Source: Malus domestica
Taxonomy: Eukaryota > Streptophyta > Magnoliopsida > Rosales > Rosaceae
Direction of reading: 5' to 3'
Length of the DNA: 64,000 nucleotides
Assembly (NCBI RefSeq): GCF_042453785.1
Contig: NC_091662.1
Location: forward strand, 1,369,001-1,433,000
In this document: piece by piece, positions 11,032-20,275 of the stretch
Numbering within the stretch: position 1 is the first letter of the stretch
How the letters are laid out: the number at the start of each line of letters is the position of its first letter
Notes under the pieces: generated by a model
Told to the model about the DNA's origin: nothing
What the model saw: the letters and a program-made list of their open reading frames with translations, nothing else
Databases searched by the model: none
Position numbers and translations under genes: made by a program

Positions 11032-11829
11032 TCAAGTTGGTTTCAGATCCTGAAACAGTGCAGTCCAGAGTGAATGATCATCGTAATCAACATCCTCCCT
11101 TTCCTTCTCATAAGGAGAGCAAAACTTTGGGCTCACAACTCTCCCATCCAACTGCCCAGAAAGTCTTGGACTTTTGTTTGGGGTCATGATCCTCTCATGC
11201 GTTCTTCCATCCAACGGTCCAGATAACTTGGGACTCAAACTTGCGAACGAAGGACCGGTCAGCCTTGGGCTCCTATTTGTGTACATTAACCTCTCATGAA
11301 CTTTCCCATCCAACGGTCCAGATAGCTTCAAGCTTGGATTATTATGAGCCATCAATCTCTCCTGTACTCTCCCATCCAACGGCCCAGAAAGCGCAATACT
11401 CCTAGTCTTAACAACCATAGGCTTCTCATCCTTGACCTCCTCACTACAACTCTTATGCTTCCTCAACAAAGCTCCTCTCCAATGCTCTTGATATCGAGTT
11501 GGTGTTGCCGGAGTTGCACCCCCACCGTCGAAAGACTCCTCCTGAAAAACCAACTTGTTAAAGTACTTGGAGAAGCACTTCTTGGTCCGAATGAGCGCCC
11601 AACTTAGCCGGGAAAGCGACTTCGGGTGCCCTAATCTGGTTTCTTTCTTGGCAAGCTTGAGTATCTCTAGCCTATGCTTGGCTACAGATATTCCCATGCT
11701 CTGCAAGAACTCGTGGTCGAAGTAGTTCACGTCGTCGAGCTGCAGCTGGTTGCGCGTAAAGACGACGCCGTAGTCGTAGATGAGGGAGGGTTCAAGGCCG
11801 GTTTTTGACAGCCATGTGAACCAGTCCAT
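11032..11829 (-). CDS. SAM-domain protein with LSGPLDGR repeats
   Basis: Intronless frame of 265 aa starting MDWFTWLSKTGLEPSLIYDY. Residues about 1-65 form a sterile alpha motif domain (YFDHEFLQSMGISVAKHRL is the typical core), usually a protein-protein or oligomerisation module. It matches the plant family of short SAM proteins that begin MDWFSWLSKTGLEP. The C-terminal half is low complexity with five spaced copies of an LSGPLDGR-like motif (LSGPLDGRVQERL, LSGPLDGKVHERL, an altered LTGPSFASLS, LSGPLDGRTHERI, LSGQLDGRVVSPK). Function unknown. Tail to tail with transporter B; the unit A counterpart is broken, so this is the only intact copy in the window. Confidence 0.85.
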   Translation of the reverse strand: MDWFTWLSKTGLEPSLIYDYGVVFTRNQLQLDDVNYFDHEFLQSMGISVAKHRLEILKLAKKETRLGHPKSLSRLSWALIRTKKCFSKYFNKLVFQEESFDGGGATPATPTRYQEHWRGALLRKHKSCSEEVKDEKPMVVKTRSIALSGPLDGRVQERLMAHNNPSLKLSGPLDGKVHERLMYTNRSPRLTGPSFASLSPKLSGPLDGRTHERIMTPNKSPRLSGQLDGRVVSPKFCSPYEKEREDVDYDDHSLWTALFQDLKPT

Positions 11830-12484
11830 AGCTTAGCTTAAGCTAAAATGTGCCTGAGGCCTGAAGGGTTATGTTGTTATGTGGTGATACATTTATACGA
11901 GAAGGAGATGATGATATAAAATGATAAAGTGGGAAGGAAAATAAATAAAATTAAATGTGGTGGATAAATAATGGGGCCTTAGAAAATTTGGATGGTTGTT
12001 GGGACTGGATGTGACATTAGCAATATCCTGGAAGTTGAGGATGAGCTTAACGACCTCGTGATCTGGATTCCGAAAATCTCTGTCTAGAACAATTTAAATT
12101 CTGTTTGACATTAGATGGCTGGTCATCGTCTCGATTAATTCTTAGGTGATTTCATTTTCCCAATCTCATGTTCATGATTCAACCCGTCTCTGCCCTATGC
12201 AAATACTTCGTTATTCTACATGTTTTAGTAAACAGAAACTAAATCATAAAAACTGAATAGTTCTAGACTTCTAGTAATCACTTGTTCAATGATATAGAGC
12301 ACAAGTCCAAATTACATGTGAGATTGGGCAGGTAAATACTAAATATGATTGATGAAAACTCAAAGCTACAGCATAAGGTTATAGGGCCCAAAATTGAGGG
12401 GAGCAGTTAGGATATTGAATTGGATAACCTACTACCACTTGATGAAAATCATTAAGGCAAAGTTTAACACGCCAGCAGATTTTA

Positions 12485-12591
12485 GAGAGATTTTTCAACG
12501 TGTCCAGAATACGGGATGATATGTCATATATTATTATACAAGTAGGAAATTTTTTTTTTCAAGTGTTTTTCAAACACACTGAAAAATCTCT
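12485..12591. mobile_element. MITE, family with agatttttca termini
   Basis: Begins gagagatttttcaacgtgtc and ends cacactgaaaaatctct, an inverted pair. The same termini bound elements at 12810-13163, 24681-24825 and 58770-58909. About 107 bases with no coding capacity. Superfamily not resolved because the target duplication is unclear. Confidence 0.65.
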
Positions 12592-12809
12592 TCCAGTTTT
12601 AAGGGTCCAATAACTTTATTTTACTCCAACTCATTGCTATTAACTGCTTTACCTGCTAGATTGTGACAATGTTTCTTCCCCAAAAAGTGATATGACTTAA
12701 TAACCTACTACAAATCTGCAACATTCTTTAAATCACATTTAATCTTGTCAACCTACCGTTACCGCTTATCCCCGTAGAATAAATAAAGACAAAAAGTAAC
12801 GTAGTTTTG

Positions 12810-12899
12810 GAGAAATTTTTCAGTATTAGGTACATAATCCAGTACACCAATTGTTATAATACAATTAGTTGAATTTTTTTTTCTTCAAGTTTTCAACTG

Positions 12900-12939
<40 letters not shown>

Positions 12940-13163
12940 ATTTAACAAATGATATTATTTACATTAAGGGGATGAAGGAGTGGGCTAAGTCGCACAATGG
13001 GCTAACAATAATATGATTCAAATTCGCATTTGGCAATAATCGAACCTGAGATCTCTCATTTACTAAGTGAAGAAGAATACTACTAGACTGTAGTACTAAG
13101 TGACAACTGATTATATTATTATATTTGGTGTAACGAGTCGTGTGCTTAGTACAATGAAAAATC
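12810..13163. mobile_element. MITE interrupted by a SINE
   Basis: The left half (12810 to about 12901) starts gagaaatttttcag and carries gtacaccaattgttataatac, matching the left half of the element at 58770. The right half (about 13104-13163) ends tacaatgaaaaatctttcg, matching the right end of that element. Between them sits a SINE flanked by caactgat on both sides. Confidence 0.65.
12902..13103 (-). mobile_element. tRNA-derived SINE (family 2) inside a MITE
   Basis: Read on the - strand it starts near gtcacttagtactacagtc, has a B-box-like ggttcgatta and ends with an atttgttaaat tail followed by (CA)n(TA)n. Target duplication caactgat at 12894-12901 and 13104-13111. A second copy lies at 57518-57683. 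Confidence 0.75.
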
Positions 13164-13913
13164 TTTCGTAGTTTTGGGCAGTGGAAGTCATTTACTGTAG
13201 TCTACTGCTCATACAAGAATTATATGCTTATAGTTGTAGAACGATAGTTAGAGTTCATCTACAAACAATTTACTCTTCCAAACTTTGTAATTAGTATTTT
13301 GATCAATTTACCAAGTTTTTACACATTAATATAACGTAGGAAAAAAAAAAAAAAAGAGATGACCAAAGTGGATAAATTAATTTATCTAAAGTGGTTCGAA
13401 ATTGGCAATAAATCACCCAAGAGAGAAACATCAAACTTAAGCATTAAGTATGATGTTAGAAAGGGAAACAAGGTGGATATTTGAGATTTTTCGGATAGCA
13501 TGAGTACAATACAAGCGTGACAAAATTCGGCAAGGTGTATAAAGAGTACTTTCTTTCCTGTTACGTTTTGGGAATATTACAAAACATTTAGGGTTACTTA
13601 GAATCTTTAATTTTCTATTTAAGTCAACCTATGAAATTGTATTCGCTAGATCTGTTATATTTTCGATTTATGTTCTTTCATCCTCTTGTTTTCGATAAAT
13701 TCTAACTCGATGAATTTGTAACCCATCTGATCAATCTATGTGTGGAAAATCGACTGAGAAGACGCAAATAGACCCAAGCCACAAACTAACTTTTGAAAAA
13801 ACCGTTACAATCAGGTTCAGTCAAAACCCTTGAAGTGCCAACCACTGTTCCCGCTCCAAAGGCGTACCCGATTCCGTACCATCCTCTCTCCCTCTCACCC
13901 TCTCACCCTCGCC

Positions 13914-14039
13914 TATTTATAATCTCCACCGCTTCCAAATTTGACAAGAAAAATCTCTATCACCCCTTTAATTTAATTCTCTGTATGTTTTTTCGCATCT
14001 AAACTTCAACTAGCTCGCCATATACGTCAGAAACCCTAA
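13914..14039 (+). promoter_or_regulatory. MICU core promoter: TATA box and telo-box
   Basis: TATTTATAA at 13914-13922 lies 142 bases before the start codon. A telo-box AAACCCTAA at 14031-14039, followed by another ccctaaa, lies in the likely leader. Telo-boxes in plant leaders are common in genes active in dividing tissue. Confidence 0.55.
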
Positions 14040-14063
14040 CCCTAAAGACCGTAGACTCATAGT

Positions 14064-16158
14064 ATGTTTTCACGGGCATCTTCGAGGGGATCCTCAGGGT
14101 CCATCCACCGGCTTTTTTCGGATGTTAAAAGCCTCAGCTCTCGTCCTCCATTCAACAAATCGCAACCCTCCTCCTCGGTCGCTTCATCGCCATCTTCTTC
14201 TTCTTCTTCACTCAGCTCATCGGTTGGCAGATTTGGCTATGGTGGCAGTCATAATGGTAGATCAGGCTCCGATAACACTTTTGATTTGTTGCTGAGATCC
14301 GTTTCTTCGGGGGTTCTGATTCTCGGGACCAGTCTAGGGTTTTCGTATTGGTCTTCTTCTTCTCTGGATCCAAATTCCTACGTTTCTTACGCTGATAATT
14401 ATCCCAAGGAGGCGGCATTTGCAATCGGCGAAGATACAAACAAAACTCAGTTTTCCCTCTTTGATGGTACCTTGTTTGTTTCTTTGTTTTCTTCAACTTA
14501 TCTGTGTATCGTGTTTTCCGAGGTTTCTGTTATGTTTTACCCTGATGGATCTCGTCTCAGTTTCATATAGGAGAAGAAAATTCTTTACGTATGAAAAGCG
14601 GCTCCGAGATCAAAGTCCTCCGGAGAAGGTATGGATCATGCACTCCTCGGAAAATTGATTTTTATAAGTTGTAATTTTGTTTGTTTGATGATTGTCGTGG
14701 TTGCAAACACTACATGCTTGTGTTTTGTGTTGTGTGCTTGTGGTTTTCAGCTATTCGACTACTTTGCATCGGTTAAAAACCCCAACGGAGAGGCGTTTAT
14801 GACGCCGGCAGACTTGATGAGAGCGGTGGTTCCTGTATTTCCTCCCTCAGAATCAACCCACGTTAGAGTGGGGTCTCTGAGAGGGGAGAAGGTTCCCAGC
14901 AAGCAGCAGTACGCTCCTTCCAAATTCTTTATGCTTTTCGACACTGACGGAGATGGCCTGATTTCCTTCCCGGAGTGAGTAATCTTGATACCACAATGAT
15001 TCTAGCCTAATTGAAATTTGTTAAGATCTAAAACAACGTATACGTGTTCCTTCTTGATATGATCAGGTTCATCTTCTTCGTCAACCTCCTCAGCATCCCT
15101 GAATCGAGCTTTACGATTGCGTTTAAAATGTTTGATCTCGACAACAGCGGGTGGGTTAAAATCGCCATCGCCTTCTCAGTCGTAAAAATCTTTCATTGTA
15201 ATGTACTGCTAGTAGAAAACTTAATTAACTTGTTACACTTGTGATTCACAGAGACATTGATAAGCTGGAGTTTAATAAAGTCATGTCCTTGATGCGATCT
15301 CAAAGCAAACAAAACACGGATAGCCACAGGCTCAATGTTTCTGTCGAAGACGGAGGCCTACTCGAGTACTTCTTCGGCAAAGACGGCAAAAAAAGTCTAA
15401 AACTTGAAAGATTTGTTCAGTTTTTCCGGGATTTACACGAAGAAGTATGCGATTTTTTCTTAGGGTTGTGATTGTATCAAGCTATTTTTTCTGTCAGCTG
15501 ATCCTTTTCCTGTCTCTTTTTCTTCCTCTGTTTTCGAATTTGAAAGATTTTGCGATTGGAGTTTGCTCACTACGACTTCAGAGCACAAGGAACCATATTG
15601 GCTAAAGACTTCGCGTTCTCCTTGGTTGCATCTGCTGATAGCGGTGAAATAAACAAGTTGCTTGATCGGGTGGACGAAATTGATAATGACGCACGTCTTA
15701 AGAACATAAGAATCACATACAAGGAATTCAAAGATTTCGCGGAGCTCCGTAAGAACTTGCAGTCCTTCTCTCTGGCCCTTTTCAGTTACGGAGAAGTTAA
15801 CGGAGTGTTGACGAAAAGTGATCTCCAGAGAGCTGCTTCCCGAGTACTCATCTGATCTGTCATTGTCATTTCTAGGTAGCTTCGTTGGTCATTAACTAGT
15901 AGCTTATTGTGCTAATGCTTTGATCACTTTCAATTTATACAGGTATGTGGCATCTCTGTTTCTACCAATGTGCTTGACATAATATTCCATCTATTCGATG
16001 CAAATGGTGACGGAGATTTAAGCGCAAATGAGTTCGTGAGAGTTTTACAAAGTCGGGGAGGCGAAACGCAAGAGACAGGCATAAGGGGACTCCTATCTTG
16101 CTGGTTTAATTGTGCTGGTAAAGCTTTTGGTCAGAACAACTGCAGCTCTGGTTTCTAA
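14064..16158 (+). CDS. MICU: mitochondrial calcium uptake regulator, EF-hand protein
   Basis: Seven exons: 14064-14466, 14561-14628, 14751-14974, 15067-15150, 15252-15444, 15547-15843, 15943-16158 (494 aa). The acceptor at 14561 was chosen because it yields VSYRRRKFFTYEKRLR, as in plant MICU proteins; the acceptor ten bases later breaks the frame. The Ser/Arg-rich N-terminus looks like a mitochondrial targeting sequence and one hydrophobic stretch follows (about residues 72-95). EF-hand loops are DTDGDGLISFPE (about 220), DLDNSGDIDKLE (about 254) and DANGDGDLSANE (about 442), all with acidic residues at positions 1 and 12. In plants the family gates the MCU uniporter at the inner membrane. 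Length and the three usable EF-hands fit the Arabidopsis protein. The repeats of SPPEK and LMRAVVPVFPPSES are family hallmarks. Confidence 0.92.
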
Positions 16159-16711
16159 GATCATACATGGATTACCTTCAACTCACGTAACCAAATGTTG
16201 TTTACGGCTCTAATCTAGGGTTGGAGCCGAAAAGATGTAATTAGCGAATCTGGCTGGGTTTGTGATTGAAGGATTATATATCACAGCAGGCTGATCTTAC
16301 CAATTTTTGTAACCCTACATAACCATAATCACTTCAAACTAATACATAAGTGCAGATATCTTTGTTAATTTGTGTACCAATATTTTCTGCTAATGGCGCC
16401 GATTTTGCACAACTGATACGCATAACATCACAGATATTTAGCATCAAGGACAAGATAAGAATTGCAAAATCTAATCCGAAGATCATAACGTATGCTAGCA
16501 TGAGAAACCAGTATTCGGAAAGAAATTTGATTGAGGAAACACATTCAATGTCTTGACATTGATGGTCTTCATTGGCTATTTACACACAAAAATACATGCA
16601 TAAATGCAGTGAAAGCAGACCATATCAAGACTCCAACTGATCCGAAAAATTCTCTCCGAAAGCCTAATGCACTGCTAATCGATCATAGCAACTACAAGGC
16701 AACAAAAGAAT
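16159..16711. other. 3' untranslated and spacer sequence
   Basis: Downstream of MICU and, on the other strand, downstream of the Harbinger-derived gene. The two genes converge here. No further gene seen. Confidence 0.5.
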
Positions 16712-18043
16712 TCATCTTCTGAGGCTTACCCGGCTCAAGTGCAAGGCGAGGACATCCCTCATCCGCTCGTCACTCTCGTTCACTTGTCCATCAAAAACAG
16801 GAAGCTCCTCCTCCTTTAAGCCCCTCACATTGTCATCTGGCATCGGCTCGCTACACTTGATAAGAAAGTTATGCAGCAGACACCCTGTAACCACCACAAA
16901 CGGCAGAAACTCAGCACACTCTTCCTTCCACTGCCTAGCCAATAGCTGCCACCGCGCCCGAAGCCTCCCAAAAGCTGTCCCAACCAACCCCATTGCCCGA
17001 TAATGCACCGCATTAAACGCCTTCTCCATTGAACCGAAACTATCCGCCTCATCCGACCTTACATAAGGTGTTAGAAGCCATGGCAATAGAGGGAAGCAAG
17101 AGTCCCCCAGTATGTACTGAGGAATGGAATTCCCATTCCCAAGCTCAAAAGCAGGACCACTGAGAAATTCCCTGGACTCCTCCACACCCAAATAAAGCTT
17201 ACTCTGCCGGAAAATTGATTCCGGTTTCATGGTAGAGGGCCATCCGGCGGAGACATCGAGGAACCTCCCCTCAGAATCCACCACTGCCTGAACCAACAAT
17301 GACCCATTTGCCCCCAGCAGTTCACCACCAACCCCAAATCTCGAAAAACCTAAAACCCCACAGCAATTCGGCAGCGAAATCCACCCGAACGCCTCCAAGA
17401 CCCGGGATATATCTGACCGGAATTCGAACAAGTTCCCCAATTGATCGTTCACCGCCTTACATACGGCGTAAAATGCGCGGCAGGCATCCAAGGAGTCGAG
17501 CCCGAAGCGCCTTCCGATCGCCTTGTAGCTCGCGCCGTGGGCCAGGCGGTAAATTGCGGCGGCGAGGACGAAATTGGGTGGGATTGAAGGGATTGTGGAG
17601 TTGAGAAATGGGGAGAGGAGGGAGAGGAGGACGGAGAAGGAGTGTTCGGACATGCGGAAGGTTTGGGACCAGCGGAAGTCGAAGTCTCCGTCTGCGGCGG
17701 TGGCGGAGAGGAAGCGGCTGAACCAACATTCTAAAGGCGGCGGCGGTGGGCGTAATGGCGATTGCGGTGGTGGGTTGGGGAAGCAGAGGAGGGTGGACAG
17801 GGAGATGGAGGCGGAGGAGAGGAGGGATTCAAGGGTTAGGGTTTGGGCGGGAAGGAGGAGGAGGTCGTTTTGGAAGAGGAAGGAGTGAGCCGGTGACGTG
17901 GCGGCGGTTACGAGGCTGACGAGGTGGTGTTGATTGAGGGGCTTTTTGTTGTTGTTGCCGTGGGTTTGGTTTTGTTTCTTGTTTCTGGCATTGCCTTTGG
18001 TGGTGCTCGTGGCCGTACCGCCGACTCCGCCGCCGGCAGCCAT
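16712..18043 (-). CDS. domesticated PIF/Harbinger nuclease (ALP1-like), catalytic residues lost
   Basis: Single exon, 443 aa. A low-complexity N-terminus (residues 1-110, Ala/Gly/Pro/Asn-rich) is followed by a DDE_4-type Harbinger nuclease fold: AAAIYRLAHGASYKAIGRRF (helix-turn-helix-like), LVQAVVDSEGRFLDVSAGWP, YILGDSCFPLLPWLLTPY and VGTAFGRLRARWQLL. In active Harbinger nucleases the first Asp lies in a GxIDGTH motif; here it reads GVLGFSRFG. The second is an HD in the GWPGSxHD motif; here GWPSTMKPES. The final Glu is in ERxFGRLK; here VGTAFGRLR. Only the GDSxxPL aspartate remains. There is no terminal inverted repeat around the gene, the frame is intact and GC-rich, so this is a host gene of transposase origin, as with ALP1 proteins that antagonise Polycomb complexes. 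That role is family knowledge, not shown here. Confidence 0.85.
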   Translation of the reverse strand: MAAGGGVGGTATSTTKGNARNKKQNQTHGNNNKKPLNQHHLVSLVTAATSPAHSFLFQNDLLLLPAQTLTLESLLSSASISLSTLLCFPNPPPQSPLRPPPPPLECWFSRFLSATAADGDFDFRWSQTFRMSEHSFSVLLSLLSPFLNSTIPSIPPNFVLAAAIYRLAHGASYKAIGRRFGLDSLDACRAFYAVCKAVNDQLGNLFEFRSDISRVLEAFGWISLPNCCGVLGFSRFGVGGELLGANGSLLVQAVVDSEGRFLDVSAGWPSTMKPESIFRQSKLYLGVEESREFLSGPAFELGNGNSIPQYILGDSCFPLLPWLLTPYVRSDEADSFGSMEKAFNAVHYRAMGLVGTAFGRLRARWQLLARQWKEECAEFLPFVVVTGCLLHNFLIKCSEPMPDDNVRGLKEEELPVFDGQVNESDERMRDVLALHLSRVSLRR

Positions 18044-18215
18044 TGGTGGTGGGACTTTGGGAGTTTGATTAGTAACGAGTCAGATGTTGTGACGTAGTGT
18101 GAAAGTGATTGTTGTGTGCCAAGTATAATTACTGCTGATTACTATGGTGTTTTTCCTTTTCTTGCTTTTTGGTCCTTCCTAAAACAACATTTTCTAAAGT
18201 GGACTTTTTTTCAAT
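18044..18215. promoter_or_regulatory. 5' flank of the Harbinger-derived gene
   Basis: Sequence upstream of the - strand start codon at 18043, up to the MITE. I see no clear TATA box. Confidence 0.3.
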
Positions 18216-18413
18216 GGAAAGGGATCATCTCCGAATCCCTTCCATCAAATCCACCAAGTTCAAAAATTCGGACTGTTGAAATTTGATTTAACGGCTACAG
18301 TTATTATAACTTTTAAAGGGCCCCTTGTTTGTAGTCATTAGATTAACTTTCAACGATCCGGATCTCTGAACTTAGTGAATTTGATAGAAGGGATCCGAAG
18401 ATGATCCCTTTCC
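18216..18413. mobile_element. Mutator-like MITE, 198 bp
   Basis: Begins ggaaagggatcatct and ends agatgatccctttcc, an inverted pair of 15 bases that continues imperfectly for about 70 bases on each side. Flanked by tttttcaat at 18207-18215 and 18414-18422, a 9-base target duplication as in Mutator-like elements. No coding capacity. Confidence 0.85.
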
Positions 18414-18782
18414 TTTTTCAATGGCCACTTGGTTTTGCTATATTTAGAATTTGGAAAAATCCCCCTAGGTTAAAGGTACTTTGCTAGATTCTCATATGTA
18501 ACCCATTCATCATGTCACGATTGTTTATTGTGACAATTTTTATAAAGTGAAAATTGTTTATTAGTTGATGACACTGCTTAAATTGAAACTTAATTGTATG
18601 AGAAAATCTTTCATTACCTTTACAAAAAGAAAAACTCTTACTCTTGAGGAAAAAAAGAGAATCGTGACATATTGCTTCAAATTAAGATTCAAAATTCGTG
18701 TAATGAATAATTTTCCTTGTGTGTTCATGATTCAAATTATCTCTTTTCTAGTGTAGTTTAGAGTAATAGTATTACTTGTAAT

Positions 18783-19655
18783 TAGGAATGGGCAAATACC
18801 CATTGGTTATGGGTAATCGCGGTTACCCGTCCATTTAAATTAAACGGTTACGGTTATGGGTAACTATTTAGATATATAAATGGTTATTGGTATAACCGTT
18901 TACCCGTGAAATTTAAATGGACGGTTATGGGTATTAACCGCGGTTATAAAAAGGTAACCGTTTACCCATTTATTTTATATATGTAAAACTAACACAAACC
19001 ATGTTCTCGATTCAATAATACTTAACACCCAATAAATTAGCAAGGAATTCATCGGTCATTCTCTCAATAACACTACTACAGGAATGATGATTCTCATCAT
19101 CAAGGAATTGCCCAAATTAATTTAAATTCCTTGCGAGTAACCATGAAATTGACAGAAATGTCTTCTAAACAATTTTGTAATCCAATAATACTTAGCAAAT
19201 ATTATATTTACCTTCATTGGTAACAGTTAAAAATATCGTCCGTAAACTATTATTTCAATTATTAGAATGGTATAAGGACTTAACAAATTAAAATATGAAA
19301 ATGTATGATGAATATACCTATAACGGTGTTTAATTGTAAAAAAAAAAAAATTATGACAATATTTTTTTAATTTTCAAGTTGTTAAAAAACATGTAGACGG
19401 GTGAAAAAAGGGTAATGGTAAAATAACAGAAGATAAACGGGTTAAAAATGATAAATGGGTAAACGGGTATTAAACGGTTACGGTTAAATGGGTATGCATT
19501 TATGAGTATGGTTAACCGTTTATAAACGGTTATGGGTATGGGTATAACCGTTTAGGCAATTACCCAATGGATAAACGGTTATGCGGGTATGAGCATAAAC
19601 GGTTATGGGTAAATAACCGCGATTACCCGCCCGCTATAACCATTGCCCATCCCTA
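18783..19655. mobile_element. non-autonomous hAT element, 873 bp
   Basis: Ends taggaatgggcaaatac and ttgcccatcccta form a terminal inverted repeat. Flanking cttgtaat at 18775-18782 and 19656-19663 is an 8-base target duplication, as made by hAT transposases. Both subterminal regions are dense in aacggttatggg and gggtaa words in both orientations; the centre is AT-rich. No transposase frame. Confidence 0.9.
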
Positions 19656-19663
19656 CTTGTAAT

Positions 19664-20275
19664 AAAGAAAAAACTTCAGATAAAGTATGAATATTGCCAA
19701 ATTATAAGGTCATCACAAATTGGTACTCAAATAGTCGAATTTGTCTAAATCCTGAAACTCACTTGCCATCTTCTGTTTGAACGAATTTCTATCTACAAAA
19801 CAATAAACACCAAAGCCATTGCAAAACAATAAACACCTTCAATCTAGGCCAAAGCCACATGCGTGCCCATGAGGTGGAGGTAGGCCATTACAAAACAATA
19901 AACACCTTCATTGATTGATTGTGATGAGGATTCCTTACTTTTTTGAGTTGATCTTCAACCAGAAATGTATTAAAGATGGAATTTGGACCTATCTTAAATG
20001 CATTTGACTTTTTCATATCACGAGCTTGGGAGCTTGTATAGTCGTAGCCAGCCGCTCAAGCCACCACGGATGTTATAATGCATGTGAGAATATTTGTGTG
20101 CCCTGCTCATTCATTGAGAGCAATTTTGTCTTTTTATGAAAAAATATTCACTGTGTCATCTTCTAGATGTTTGGTATTATTTTTGGCTCTACACTCACGA
20201 CAATAGGAAATGTATTAAGAATGTCAATGAACATGTTACTGCTATTCACAAAGATTAAGTGAATCAATACACATG
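19664..20275. other. intergenic, 3' of OS9
   Basis: No gene or clear repeat. A short direct duplication built on caaaacaataaacacc occurs near 19797-19905. Confidence 0.45.

Larger units (their letters stand above)
11830..14063. other. intergenic region with nested small transposons
   Basis: No supported gene. It holds two MITEs of one family and a SINE (listed separately), a (TA)n(TG)n run at about 12900-12940, and the MICU promoter at the right end. Confidence 0.6.

Noticed and set aside
14561-14571. MICU exon 2 starting at 14571 after catatag
   Set aside because: That acceptor does not keep frame with the good donor at 14466; the one at 14561 does and restores VSYRRRKFF.
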